64,000 nucleotides of DNA, taken from Komagataeibacter swingsii (GTDB lineage: Bacteria > Pseudomonadota > Alphaproteobacteria > Acetobacterales > Acetobacteraceae). Position numbers and translations under genes: made by a program. How positions within the stretch are numbered: the first letter of the stretch is position 1; the number at the start of each line of letters is the position of its first letter. The stretch is from positions 1 to 64,000 of the forward strand of contig NZ_NKUB01000007.1 in assembly GCF_003207895.1 (NCBI RefSeq), written 5' to 3'. This document shows positions 36,890 to 45,848 of this stretch, one piece after another. The notes under the pieces were generated by a model. It did no database searches, was not told the origin of the DNA, and saw only the letters and a program-made list of their open reading frames with translations.

Positions 36890-36946
36890 CCCGGCTGTTC
36901 CCGGACAAGACGACAGCGCTCAATGACTGCAACCGGAACAGCCGGG
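36890..36946 (+). promoter_or_regulatory. Long inverted repeat in the gnd-zwf gap
   Basis: CCCGGCTGTTCC (36890-36901) and GGAACAGCCGGG (36935-36946) are perfectly complementary over 12 bp with a 33-base loop. The structure ends 42 bases before the zwf ATG. There is no T-run, so a regulatory RNA structure or a protein site is more likely than a terminator. Confidence 0.5.
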
Positions 36947-36988
36947 GGACGGAATACAGGCGGAAAACAGTCCAGGGACAGCAGTATA

Positions 36989-38518
36989 ATGGAAAACATC
37001 ATTGCCTCGGCGGTATCACAGGTTGGCGATCCCGGGCATGAAGCCGCCCCCAGGCGCAGCCCGCCGGGGTCGTTTGTCATCTTCGGCGGCGGGGGCGACC
37101 TGACACGCCGCCTCCTGCTGCCTGCCATATACAACCTTGCCTGCGCGGGGCTGCTGGATGACGGGTTCAGCGTCGTCGCGGTTGACCGCGCCGACCTGAC
37201 CGATGCGCAGCTACAGCAGAATGTCCGTGCGGCGCTGGAGGATTTCGCCGCCCGCCGGGGCGCTGAAGCCGTGGCATTGCGTGAGGACATATGGGCGTGG
37301 ATGCAGCCGCGCATCCGCTACGTGCGCGGCGATTTCGAAACCATGCGGACCTATCAGGACATCGCCACGGTGGTGGGCGATCAGAACTGCATATTCTACC
37401 TTGCCGTGGCCGCCCGTTTCTTTGGCCCCATCGTGGACCGGCTGGGGGAGGCGGGGCTGGTGCGCGAGGGACGGCATACCTTCCGCCGCGTCATCGTGGA
37501 AAAGCCCTTTGGCAGCGACCTGCCATCCGCCGTGGCGCTGAACGAACGGCTGCTGCGCACGCTGACGGAACAGCAGATCTACCGGATCGACCATTACCTG
37601 GGCAAGGAAACGGTCCAGAACATCCTTGCACTCCGGTTTTCCAACGGGTTTTTCGAACCCCTGTGGAACCGCCAGAACATCGACCACGTACAGATCACCG
37701 CCGCCGAGACGGTGGGCGTGGAACAGCGCGCGAAATTCTACGAAGGCACCGGCGCCCTGCGCGACATGGTGCCCAACCATGTCATGCAGCTTCTGGCCAT
37801 GACGGCGATGGAAGCGCCGATTTCGTTCGACGCCGATGCCGTGCGCAATGAAAAGACCAAGGTGCTGGACGCCATCCATCCCCTGCTGCCGCAGGACGTG
37901 GTGCGCGGGCAGTACGCGCCGGGTGTCGTGGGCGGGAAAGAAGTGCCCGGCTACCGGCAGGAACCCGGCGTTGACCCCCATTCCCTGACCGAAACCTATA
38001 TCGCGATAAAGTTCCGGATCGATAACTGGCGCTGGGCCGGGGTGCCGTTCTATGTGCGCACGGGCAAGCGGCTGGCCGCGCGCAAGACCGAAATCGCCAT
38101 CCACTTCAAATCGGCCCCCTATGCGCTGTTCCGCGACACGCCGGTGGACAAGCTGGCCCCCAACATCATGGTCATCCATATCCAGCCGACCGAAGGCGTG
38201 ACCATGCAGTTTTCCGCCAAGATACCCGGCCCGTCCGTGCGGCTGGGTGGCGTGCGGATGAAGTTCGATTATGCCGAATGGTTCAGCGAAGGGCCGAGCA
38301 CGGGGTACGAGACCCTGATCTATGACTGCATGATCGGGGATGCCACGCTGTTCCAGCGCGCCGATAATATCGAGGCCGGGTGGCGCGCCGTGCAGCCGGT
38401 GCTGGACTGGGGGCAGGACGCGCGCAGCCTTGATTTCTATGCGGCTGGCAGCGAGGGGCCGGAAGCGGCCGACGCCCTGCTGGCCCGTGACCACCGCCAC
38501 TGGCTGAAGATTGGATAA
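36989..38518 (+). CDS. zwf: Glucose-6-phosphate dehydrogenase
   Basis: A 509-residue G6PD, forming 6-phosphogluconolactone and NAD(P)H. FVIFGGGGDLTRRLLLPAIYNL is the nucleotide site. RIDHYLGKETVQNI near residue 198 is the active-site signature with its catalytic histidine. The ATG at 36989 has AGGGA upstream. Its stop overlaps the first base of the following HAD gene (TAATG), so the two are translationally coupled. Confidence 0.97.
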   Translation: MENIIASAVSQVGDPGHEAAPRRSPPGSFVIFGGGGDLTRRLLLPAIYNLACAGLLDDGFSVVAVDRADLTDAQLQQNVRAALEDFAARRGAEAVALREDIWAWMQPRIRYVRGDFETMRTYQDIATVVGDQNCIFYLAVAARFFGPIVDRLGEAGLVREGRHTFRRVIVEKPFGSDLPSAVALNERLLRTLTEQQIYRIDHYLGKETVQNILALRFSNGFFEPLWNRQNIDHVQITAAETVGVEQRAKFYEGTGALRDMVPNHVMQLLAMTAMEAPISFDADAVRNEKTKVLDAIHPLLPQDVVRGQYAPGVVGGKEVPGYRQEPGVDPHSLTETYIAIKFRIDNWRWAGVPFYVRTGKRLAARKTEIAIHFKSAPYALFRDTPVDKLAPNIMVIHIQPTEGVTMQFSAKIPGPSVRLGGVRMKFDYAEWFSEGPSTGYETLIYDCMIGDATLFQRADNIEAGWRAVQPVLDWGQDARSLDFYAAGSEGPEAADALLARDHRHWLKIG

Positions 38519-39351
38519 TGCCCATGACCCCACCCGTTGCCCCCGCAGGCGGCGTCCGCCTTGTCGTATCCGATATCGACGGCACCCTGATTACACCGGA
38601 ACGCAGGCTGACCCCCGCCGCACGGCAGGCGGCGGATGATGTGCGCAGGGCCGGGATCAGGCTGAGCCTGGTCAGCAGCCGCGCGCCACGCGGCATGATG
38701 CAGTTTGTCAGGGAACTGCGCATCGATACCCCCATCGCCGGGCTGAATGGCGGGCTGATCTGCGATCCCGACGGCACGATCCGTGAACGGCTGTCCCTTG
38801 ACCCGGAAACGGCCCGGACAGCGGTTGAATTCCTGATCGCCCACGGGGTCGAGCCGTGGCTGTACATCGATCATGACTGGCTGGTGCGCCGCGACGATAC
38901 GCCGCAGGTCCGTCATGAACGCGACGTGGTGCAGACAACTCCGGTGCGGGTAGACGATTTTGCCGGGCATTATGAGAATGTGGGCAAGATCATGGGGGTC
39001 TCGTCTGATCCCGCCAGCCTGCCGGGCGTGGAACGCAAGCTTGCGGAGCTGCTGGATGGCAAGGCGAGCGTACACCAGTCCTCGCCCATTTACCTTGATA
39101 TTACGCATCCGCGGGCGAACAAGGGCTATGCGGCAAAAGAACTGGCAAAACTGCTGGATATTGATATCCGGGATACGGTGTGTATCGGGGATATGAACAA
39201 CGACATCCCCATGCTGAAGGAAGCCGGGGTCAGCATCGCCATGGGCAACGCGCCCGATAACGTGAAGGCCCATGCCCGTTTCGTGACGCGGTCCAATACG
39301 CAGGACGGCTGGGCTTTCGCCATGGAAAATTTTGTACTGCCCCGTGCATAG
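38518..39351 (+). CDS. Cof-type HAD phosphatase 1
   Basis: A 277-residue HAD-IIB (Cof) phosphatase. Nucleophile motif VSDIDGTL with D19 and D21; motif IV GDMNNDIPML. Cof enzymes dephosphorylate sugar phosphates, PLP or nucleotides. The substrate here is not evident. It is coupled to zwf by TAATG and sits 27 bp before a clearly paralogous gene. The location suggests a role in removing misplaced or damaged pentose-phosphate intermediates, which is inference. Confidence 0.87.
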   Translation: MPMTPPVAPAGGVRLVVSDIDGTLITPERRLTPAARQAADDVRRAGIRLSLVSSRAPRGMMQFVRELRIDTPIAGLNGGLICDPDGTIRERLSLDPETARTAVEFLIAHGVEPWLYIDHDWLVRRDDTPQVRHERDVVQTTPVRVDDFAGHYENVGKIMGVSSDPASLPGVERKLAELLDGKASVHQSSPIYLDITHPRANKGYAAKELAKLLDIDIRDTVCIGDMNNDIPMLKEAGVSIAMGNAPDNVKAHARFVTRSNTQDGWAFAMENFVLPRA

Positions 39352-39378
39352 GCGCGCGGCACAGAAGGGAGAGGCACC

Positions 39379-40209
39379 ATGCCCCAGGACGCAGCCGGAA
39401 CACCCGCCAGCCAGATCAGACTGGTCCTGGCCGATGTGGATGGCACCCTGGTCACGAAGGATAAGATCCTGACGCCCCGCGCGATCCGGGCGGTCGAACG
39501 CCTGCGTGAACGCGGCATCCTGTTCACCATCACCAGCGGCCGCCCGCCCAAGGGCATGAAGATGGTCATTGACCCGCTGAAGATTTCCGAACCGATCGCG
39601 GGTTTCAACGGCGGCATGATGGTCCGGCCCGATTTCACCGTGATCGAGGCCCGCACGCTGCCCGCCGATACGGCGCGCAAGGTGATCGGCATCATCCGCG
39701 ACCATGGGGCCGATCCGTGGGTGTATAACGGCAATGACTGGATCGTCTCGAAACTTGATGCCCCGCATGTCGCGCGCGAACAGTGGACGGTGAAATTCCC
39801 GCCCGTGGTCGGCAATGTGGAAGAAAAGCTGGATCAGGTGGTCAAGGTCACCGGCGTCAGCGATGACCTGGCGATGATGAAGCGCCTTGAGCACGACCTG
39901 CAGCAGGCGCTGGGCGATACGGCGTCGGCCGCGCTGTCACAGCCGTACTACGTGGACGTGACCAACAGGGACGCCAACAAGGGTGGCGTGGTGATGGCGC
40001 TGGAACGCCTGCTGGGCATTCCGGCAAGCCAGATGGTGACCCTGGGCGACCAGCCCAATGACGTGCTGATGTTCCGCAAGAGCGGCATGTCGATCGCCAT
40101 GGGGCAGGCCAGCCCCGAGGTGCAGAAGCAGGCGACCCATGTCTCGACATCGTGCGAGGAGGAAGGGTTCGCCAACGGGATCGAGAAATTCGTGCTGGGA
40201 GATGCGTGA
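39379..40209 (+). CDS. Cof-type HAD phosphatase 2
   Basis: A 276-residue paralogue of the preceding gene: LADVDGTLVTKDKILTP contains D19 and D21, and TLGDQPNDVLMF is motif IV. Both share the NGG turn (GFNGGMMV here, GLNGGLIC there) and the cap layout, so they arose by tandem duplication. Divergence is large enough that substrates may differ. It ends 1 bp before the pgl start. Confidence 0.87.
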   Translation: MPQDAAGTPASQIRLVLADVDGTLVTKDKILTPRAIRAVERLRERGILFTITSGRPPKGMKMVIDPLKISEPIAGFNGGMMVRPDFTVIEARTLPADTARKVIGIIRDHGADPWVYNGNDWIVSKLDAPHVAREQWTVKFPPVVGNVEEKLDQVVKVTGVSDDLAMMKRLEHDLQQALGDTASAALSQPYYVDVTNRDANKGGVVMALERLLGIPASQMVTLGDQPNDVLMFRKSGMSIAMGQASPEVQKQATHVSTSCEEEGFANGIEKFVLGDA

Positions 40210-40210
40210 C

Positions 40211-40951
40211 ATGACAGCTGGACATGACGTGAAGACGGGCGCGATGGTGGTCCTGCCCGATGCCGAGGCCATTGCGCAGCACATGGCGAAATGGCTGACG
40301 GAACAGGCGCTGGCCAAAAAGGGTGGCCCGTTCGTGATCGCGCTCTCGGGCGGGTCCACGCCCAGGCGGCTGTACCAGATCCTGGCGTCCGGCGCCTATC
40401 GCGACCGCTTCCCGTGGGCGAACACGCAGTTCTTCTTTGGCGATGAACGCTTCGTGCCCGCCAGCGACCCCGCCAGCAACTACAACATGGTCGAGACCGA
40501 GATGCTGGCCCATGTGCCGGTGCCCGCTGCTAACGTCCACCCCATGCCGACATCGGGCGACCCGGCGCAGGCTGCGGCAGAATACCAGGCGGAACTGGAA
40601 GCGGTGTACGGCGGCACGGTGCTGGAACCCGGTCGCCCGCTGTTTGACGTGGTGATGCTGGGGCTGGGCGATAACGGGCATACCGCATCGCTGTTCCCGC
40701 GCCAGCCGGTGCTTGACGAGCGCAGGCTGTGGGTTTCAACCTGCGTGCCCGATGACGCGCCGCATACGCGCATCACCCTGACCTATCCCGCCATCCATTC
40801 CAGCCGCCATGTGGTGTTCATGCTGGCGGGGGCGGGCAAGCGCGAAGCCTTTGCAAAAGTGCGCGCCGGTGACCCGGCGGAACCCGCCAGCCACATCACG
40901 ACTGAAGGCGAACTCATCTGGCTTATGGACAAGGCGGCGGCGGGACAATAA
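40211..40951 (+). CDS. pgl: 6-phosphogluconolactonase
   Basis: A 246-residue Pgl (NagB-like fold) that hydrolyses 6-phosphogluconolactone. FVIALSGGSTPRRLYQ, FFFGDERFVPASDPASNYNM and MLGLGDNGHTASLFP are the family motifs. ATG at 40211 has GGGAGA 8 bases upstream; ATG at 40202 would overlap the HAD stop. Confidence 0.95.
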   Translation: MTAGHDVKTGAMVVLPDAEAIAQHMAKWLTEQALAKKGGPFVIALSGGSTPRRLYQILASGAYRDRFPWANTQFFFGDERFVPASDPASNYNMVETEMLAHVPVPAANVHPMPTSGDPAQAAAEYQAELEAVYGGTVLEPGRPLFDVVMLGLGDNGHTASLFPRQPVLDERRLWVSTCVPDDAPHTRITLTYPAIHSSRHVVFMLAGAGKREAFAKVRAGDPAEPASHITTEGELIWLMDKAAAGQ

Positions 40952-41047
40952 GTGGCACGGTATCGTGTTTATGCGATACGGATCACGGTTCAATAAAAAC
41001 GACGGGGCACCCGGCGGCGGGATGCCCCGCAGGAGAGGAAGCAGCGC

Positions 41048-41752
41048 ATGTCCACCCAGAACGCGGACCCACGGGCAGAACTGAAGCGCAAGGCGGCGAT
41101 CGAGGCGGCCGACATGGTCAGGGAAGGCATGGTGGTCGGCCTTGGTTCAGGCAGCACATCGGCCTTCATGATCGAGGAACTTGGCCGCCGCTGGGCGGAG
41201 GGGCTGCGTTTTGTCGCCATCCCCACATCCGAACGCTCGGCCGAGCAGGCGCGCTCGCACGGGATCAGGCTGGTGACGTTCGCAACCCACCCGCAGATCG
41301 ACATCGACATTGATGGCGCGGATGAAGTCGAACGCGGGTCCCTCAACCTGATCAAGGGGTTGGGGGGCGCGCTGTTCCGTGAAAAGATCGTGGCCGCCGC
41401 CTCACGCAAATTCGTGGTCGTGGTGGATGACAGCAAGCTGGTTGACCGGCTGGGCGCGCGCGTGCCCGTGCCGGTGGAGGTCGCGACCTTCGGCTGGACC
41501 TCCACCGCCCGGCAGATCGAGGCGCTGGGCGCGCGGATCACCCAGCGGCTGGACCGCAGCGGCAACGTGTTCGTAACCGATGGGGGCAACATGATCCTTG
41601 ACTGTCATTTCGGTGAAATCGCCAATTCCGCGCAGTTGCAGGCACAGCTTGCGCCAATCGTGGGCGTGATCGAGACCGGGCTGTTCATCGGCCGTACTTC
41701 CGAAGTGATCGTGGCGACCGCCACGGGGCTGCAGAAGCTGGTCGCGGCGTGA
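41048..41752 (+). CDS. rpiA: Ribose-5-phosphate isomerase A
   Basis: A 234-residue RpiA. GLGSGSTSAFMIEELG, DIDGADEVERGSLNLIKG and GGALFREKIVAAAS form the phosphate and catalytic sites. It interconverts ribulose-5-P and ribose-5-P. The 96-bp gap behind pgl contains two small hairpins (GTATCG/CGATAC and GGGGCA/TGCCCC). The stop overlaps the GTG of gntK (GTGA). Confidence 0.96.
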   Translation: MSTQNADPRAELKRKAAIEAADMVREGMVVGLGSGSTSAFMIEELGRRWAEGLRFVAIPTSERSAEQARSHGIRLVTFATHPQIDIDIDGADEVERGSLNLIKGLGGALFREKIVAAASRKFVVVVDDSKLVDRLGARVPVPVEVATFGWTSTARQIEALGARITQRLDRSGNVFVTDGGNMILDCHFGEIANSAQLQAQLAPIVGVIETGLFIGRTSEVIVATATGLQKLVAA

Positions 41753-42315
41753 CCGGGCGGGAATTGCAGGATCAGGGCATCCGGCCGCTGGTCCTGGTCA
41801 TCATGGGGGTGTCGGGCTGCGGCAAGACCACGCTGGCCGAAGGGCTGCACAACCTGCTGGGCTGGCCCTATCAGGAAGGCGACATGCTGCACCCCCGCGC
41901 CAATGTGGAAAAGATGGCGGCGGGCATTCCCCTGACCGATGCGGACCGCCTGCCATGGCTGCGGGCCTGCCATGAATGGCTGCTGGGCCGCGTGGCGTCG
42001 GGGCAGGGGGGAATCCTGACCTGCTCTGCGCTGAAGCGGTCGTACCGCGACCTGCTGCGCGCGGACGGGGCGGCGGATATCGTGTTCGTCTATCTGGAAA
42101 TCCCCGAGGACGTGCTGGCCGAACGCCTGCAGCGCCGGCGCGGGCATTACATGCCGCCCAGCCTGCTGCCCAGCCAGCTTGCCACGCTGCAGCCGCCAAC
42201 GGTTGATGAGCACCCGGTTGTCGTGCATCTGGAAGAAACGCCCGCCGACCTGATCGCCGAGACCATCGGCCTGCTGCGGCAGCGTTTTCCCGAGCGCACC
42301 CCCGAAAGGGGATAG
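41749..42315 (+). CDS. gntK: Gluconokinase
   Basis: A 188-residue gluconate kinase with P-loop GVSGCGKTTLA at about residues 20-30 and the family segments EGDMLHPRANVEKMAAGIPLTDADR and CSALKRSYRDLLR. It phosphorylates gluconate to 6-phosphogluconate, the entry for gluconate made by periplasmic glucose oxidation in acetic acid bacteria. The start is GTG overlapping the rpiA stop. Confidence 0.94.
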   Translation: MTGRELQDQGIRPLVLVIMGVSGCGKTTLAEGLHNLLGWPYQEGDMLHPRANVEKMAAGIPLTDADRLPWLRACHEWLLGRVASGQGGILTCSALKRSYRDLLRADGAADIVFVYLEIPEDVLAERLQRRRGHYMPPSLLPSQLATLQPPTVDEHPVVVHLEETPADLIAETIGLLRQRFPERTPERG

Positions 42316-42324
42316 AAGGCCGAC

Positions 42325-42792
42325 ATGCCTGCGGTCCTGTTCGTCTGCATGGGCAATATCTGCCGCTCTCCGCTGGCGGAGGCCGCATTCCGGGCGGCGG
42401 CTGACCGCGCTGGGCTGCCGGTCACGGTCGATTCGGCGGGCACGGGCAACTGGCATGCGGGCGCGCCGCCCGACCGGCGGGCCTGCGCCGTCGCCCGCAG
42501 GCATGGCATCGACATTACCCGTTATCGCGCACGCGTGGTGCGGGCGGCGGATTTTGACCGTTTCACCCATATCATCGCACTCGACCATGCCAACCTTGCG
42601 CATCTGCTGGACATGAAACCGGCGGGCAGCCAGGCGCAGGTCTCCCTGCTGCTGGACCATGTGCCCGGACGCAGGGGCCAGGCCGTGGCCGACCCGTATT
42701 ACGGGGATGCCAGCGGGTTCGACACTACATGGCGCGATGTCGTGGCGGGTGCCGCGGCGCTGGTGGAAAAACTGCGCCGCGACGATCCATGA
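42325..42792 (+). CDS. Low-molecular-weight protein-tyrosine-phosphatase family
   Basis: A 155-residue LMW-PTP with catalytic loop CMGNICRSP (C8 to R14) and general-acid loop DPYYGD near residue 124. Members dephosphorylate tyrosine or, when next to fructosamine-kinase homologues, ribulosamine-5-phosphates. Its stop overlaps the kinase start (ATGA), so the second role is favoured here. Confidence 0.9.
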   Translation: MPAVLFVCMGNICRSPLAEAAFRAAADRAGLPVTVDSAGTGNWHAGAPPDRRACAVARRHGIDITRYRARVVRAADFDRFTHIIALDHANLAHLLDMKPAGSQAQVSLLLDHVPGRRGQAVADPYYGDASGFDTTWRDVVAGAAALVEKLRRDDP

Positions 42793-43607
42793 CGCGCCTT
42801 GCCCGGCATGGGGCCGCCCTGCTGGGGGCGGGGTTGTGGAACTGGCACCCGCTGCCCGGTGGCGATGTGGCGCAGGTATTGCTGGTCTACCTGAATGACG
42901 GGCGCAGGGTCGTGGTCAAGCATGGCCCCGACCCGGTGGCGGAGGCCACCATGCTGCATGCCCTTGGCCGGACGGGCGCGCCTGTGCCCGATGTGCTGGC
43001 GGTGGATGAGGACGCGCTGGTGCTGCAATGCCTGCCCGCCGATGGCCGCCTGTCCCGCTGCTGGGACGATCTGGCGCGCGTGCTGTCCCTTGTGCACACG
43101 GGCCGGCCCGAAGGGGATGGTGCCCGTTACGGCTGGACAGGCGATTATGCCTTCGGCGCCGTGAGGGTGTGCAATGGCTGGACGGACACATGGCCGGATT
43201 TCTGGGCGCGCCACCGGATCGGCGTGCATCTGGAACATGTGCCCATCGACCTAGCCCGCCAGCTTGAAACCCTGATGCGCCGCCTGCCTGACCTGCTGCC
43301 CGCCACCCCCGCGCCCTGCCTGCTGCATGGTGACCTGTGGGGCGGGAACGTGCTGGTGTCGGGACGGCATGTGACCGGGCTGATCGATCCGTGCTGCTAT
43401 TATGGCCATGCCGAGGTGGACCTCGCCACGCCGGGCGTGTTCAGCCAGCCCCCTGCGGGGTTTTATGCCCGCCATGGTGGGCTGGAGCGCGGGCATGGGG
43501 TCCGTTTCGCCATTTACCGCCTGTGGACCGCACTGGTTCACCTGCGGCTGTTTGGCCCGACCTACCGGCCCATGGTGGCGCAGTACCTGCATGATGCCGG
43601 GGTGTAG
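42789..43607 (+). CDS. Fructosamine/ribulosamine 3-kinase family protein
   Basis: A 272-residue kinase of the fructosamine-3-kinase family, with LLHGDLWGGNVLV and LIDPCCYYGHAEVDLA as catalytic and metal segments. Bacterial members mostly phosphorylate ribulosamines and erythrulosamines on proteins, which then break down and free the lysine. The ATG at 42789 overlaps the LMW-PTP stop. It ends the pentose-phosphate gene run, followed by repeat copy 5. Confidence 0.9.
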   Translation: MTRLARHGAALLGAGLWNWHPLPGGDVAQVLLVYLNDGRRVVVKHGPDPVAEATMLHALGRTGAPVPDVLAVDEDALVLQCLPADGRLSRCWDDLARVLSLVHTGRPEGDGARYGWTGDYAFGAVRVCNGWTDTWPDFWARHRIGVHLEHVPIDLARQLETLMRRLPDLLPATPAPCLLHGDLWGGNVLVSGRHVTGLIDPCCYYGHAEVDLATPGVFSQPPAGFYARHGGLERGHGVRFAIYRLWTALVHLRLFGPTYRPMVAQYLHDAGV

Positions 43608-43625
43608 GGCGCTGCTTTAAATAAT

Positions 43626-43706
43626 GAAAGTTTTCGGGTGCCGCCTTTTTTCAAACAGGCGGCGTTCCCTGAAGCTTTTTGCAAAAAGCTTCACCAAAAA
43701 CTTTTA
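43626..43706. repeat. Dual-hairpin repeat, copy 5
   Basis: GCCGCCTTTTTTCAAACAGGCGGC (43640-43663) then GAAGCTTTTTGCAAAAAGCTTC (43671-43692), flanked by AAAGTTTTCGGG and CACCAAAAACTTTTAT. It lies between the fructosamine-kinase gene and the oppositely directed OYE gene. A faint GCGCTGCTTT ahead of it may be a decayed end. Confidence 0.87.
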
Positions 43707-43717
43707 TCACTCATCAT

Positions 43718-44815
43718 TCATGCGGAGCGGTAGCGCGCCAGCCAGTGCGCATAGGGCGCGGGCAGGACCCATGCCGCATCCGCGCGGCCCAGCGCGCGTG
43801 CCGCCGCATATGGCCAGTGCGGGTTTTCAAGGAAGGGGCGACCGATCATCGCAAGGTCGATCTTTTCCTCGCGCACCAGCCCGTTAATGGCGGGTGCGGT
43901 GCCCAGGTACCAGCTTGTGGCGACCGGCAGGCCGGTTTCACGCCGCACGCGCTGCGCCACCGGGGCCATGAAGGCCGGTCCCCACGGAATCTTTGCCGCA
44001 GGCGTGGAAAAGCCGATGCTGACATCAAGGAAGTCCAGGCCCGATTCGCGAAAGACCTGCGCAACTGCAATGGCGTCCTGCAGGGTCTGTTCGTCATGGC
44101 CGTCGAATTCGATCATGCCCAGGCGCGCGCTCAGCGGCCGGTCCTCGGGCCAGACGGTGCGTACGTCGCGCAGGGTCTCCACCAGGAAGCGGGCACGATT
44201 TTCAAGGCTGCCGCCATAATTGTCGTCACGCTGGTTGGAATGGGGGGAGAGGAAACTCTGCGCCAGATAGCCATGGGCGAAATGCAGCATGAGCCAGCCA
44301 AAGCCGACGTCACGCGCGCGCACCGCCGCCGCCACGAAATCCTGCCGCACGCGGGTGATGTCCGCCAGCGTCATGGCGCGCGGTACCTTGGGCAGGCCAG
44401 CGCCGAAGGCGATGGCGGAGGGCGCGATGGTGTCCCACCCGTGCGGGTCATCGGCGGCGATGTGGTCGTCGCCTTCCCACGGGCGGTTGGCGCTGGCCTT
44501 GCGGCCCGCATGGGCGATCTGGATGCCCGGCACGGCGCCTGCGTCGCGCATGGCGCGCACCAGCGGGCGGAAGGCTTCGGCCTGCGCGTCATTCCACAGG
44601 CCCAGGCAGCCCGGCGTGATGCGCCCTTCGGGTGAGACGGCGGTGGCTTCCACCACAACCAGCCCGCTGCCGCCACGCGCAAGGGTGGGGTAATGCACGG
44701 TGTGCCAGTCATTCACCATGCCATCGCGCGCCATGTACTGGCACATGGGGGACACGGCGATGCGGTTGCGCAGGGTCTCGCCCTTCAGCGTATAGGGGGT
44801 AAAGAGATCGGTCAT
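43718..44815 (-). CDS. Old-yellow-enzyme family NAD(P)H:flavin oxidoreductase (YqjM/NamA type)
   Basis: A 365-residue FMN enzyme of the OYE family. SPMCQY with C25, LHFAHGYLAQSFLSP with the H-x2-H substrate pair, and RDDNYGGSLENRARF are the YqjM/NamA-type hallmarks. These enzymes reduce activated C=C bonds of enones and similar compounds. The natural substrate is unknown. It is a single-gene unit on the minus strand. Confidence 0.92.
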   Translation of the reverse strand: MTDLFTPYTLKGETLRNRIAVSPMCQYMARDGMVNDWHTVHYPTLARGGSGLVVVEATAVSPEGRITPGCLGLWNDAQAEAFRPLVRAMRDAGAVPGIQIAHAGRKASANRPWEGDDHIAADDPHGWDTIAPSAIAFGAGLPKVPRAMTLADITRVRQDFVAAAVRARDVGFGWLMLHFAHGYLAQSFLSPHSNQRDDNYGGSLENRARFLVETLRDVRTVWPEDRPLSARLGMIEFDGHDEQTLQDAIAVAQVFRESGLDFLDVSIGFSTPAAKIPWGPAFMAPVAQRVRRETGLPVATSWYLGTAPAINGLVREEKIDLAMIGRPFLENPHWPYAAARALGRADAAWVLPAPYAHWLARYRSA

Positions 44816-44968
44816 GGCCCGTTATGGCTCCGTCATGCGGGAATGTGGTCCCAGACTAGGCATGTTGGCGGCATGACGCAATGCATGCGGACATGCTGAA
44901 ACGGCAGGACAGGTTTCAGCCCGGACAGACCGCGCAGCATGTTTGTATGGGGAGAATGCACCGTAAAA

Positions 44969-45045
<77 letters not shown>

Positions 45046-45184
45046 ATCCGTTACCGCCCCGTGGGGCTGCAACCGTTCGGTGAAAGGGCAAATAACAGGC
45101 TGGCCCCATCATGGCAACAGGGCAGGTGAAAAAAAACGCCATGACCGACATGTTCATGGCGCCCTGTCAGTAACCGGGAAGGGA

Positions 45185-45712
45185 TCAGGCGGGGATTTCC
45201 ACGCCATCCAGCGTCACGGCCACGCCATGCACGGTTGCGGCGACCCGCACGGCGGCCTGGATCTGCTCGGTCGTGACGCCGGCTTCACGCAACTGGCGTT
45301 CGTGGCTTTCCATGCACAGGCCACAGCCGTTGATGGCCGAGACCGCCATGGCCCACAGTTCGAAATCCGCCTTGTCCACGCCGGGGTTGGCAATGACGTT
45401 CATGCGCAGGCGGGCGGGCATTTTTTCATAATCGCCACCCACCAGGTGCACGAAACGGTAATAGACATTGTTCATGCCCATGATGGCGGCGGCCGCGCGT
45501 GCGGCCTGCAGGGCCTCGGGCGACAGTTTCGGGCCGTATTCCCCCACCAGCGCATGCGTCACCGCCGGGTTGCGCGACGCGATGGCGGACGCGATGAACG
45601 TGCCGCCCAGCTGCTGCGGCGTCAGCACGAAGTCATTGGCAAGGGCGCCAAGGTTCAGCTTCAGGTCCTTGGCGTAGTCGGGCAGGGCGGCCTTGAGGGA
45701 GTCGATCGACAT
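45185..45712 (-). CDS. ahpD: Alkylhydroperoxidase AhpD
   Basis: A 175-residue AhpD with the active-site motif C130-x2-C133-x3-H137 in [12 protein letters not shown], at the same numbering as the mycobacterial enzyme. It reduces AhpC, taking electrons from a lipoamide carrier. ATG at 45712 opens the conserved [20 protein letters not shown] start. It follows ahpC after 136 bp of strong hairpins. Confidence 0.94.
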   Translation of the reverse strand: MSIDSLKAALPDYAKDLKLNLGALANDFVLTPQQLGGTFIASAIASRNPAVTHALVGEYGPKLSPEALQAARAAAAIMGMNNVYYRFVHLVGGDYEKMPARLRMNVIANPGVDKADFELWAMAVSAINGCGLCMESHERQLREAGVTTEQIQAAVRVAATVHGVAVTLDGVEIPA

Positions 45713-45752
45713 GGGCGGGTTCCGTGTATTGCCGGGGGTGTGATGGTGGCGC

Positions 45753-45826
45753 GCCACCTGTCCCGACCCCTGCGGGCGGGGCAGGGATCGGGACAGGCGG
45801 CGTGGCCGCGCCCCGTGCGGGGCGCG
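45753..45826 (-). promoter_or_regulatory. Two strong hairpins between ahpC and ahpD
   Basis: CCTGTCCCGA (45757-45766) pairs with TCGGGACAGG (45788-45797), extended by CCCTGC/GCAGGG. A second hairpin is CGCGCCCC-GTGC-GGGGCGCG (45807-45826). Neither is followed by a T-run in the direction of transcription, so they more likely set relative expression or mRNA stability than end transcription. Confidence 0.6.
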
Positions 45827-45848
45827 GGGGCGGCCGGTCGCGCGGCGA

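Noticed and set aside
37211-39894. Long minus-strand frames opposite zwf and the HAD genes
   Set aside because: Shadows of firmly identified coding frames; composition and lack of motifs argue against real genes.
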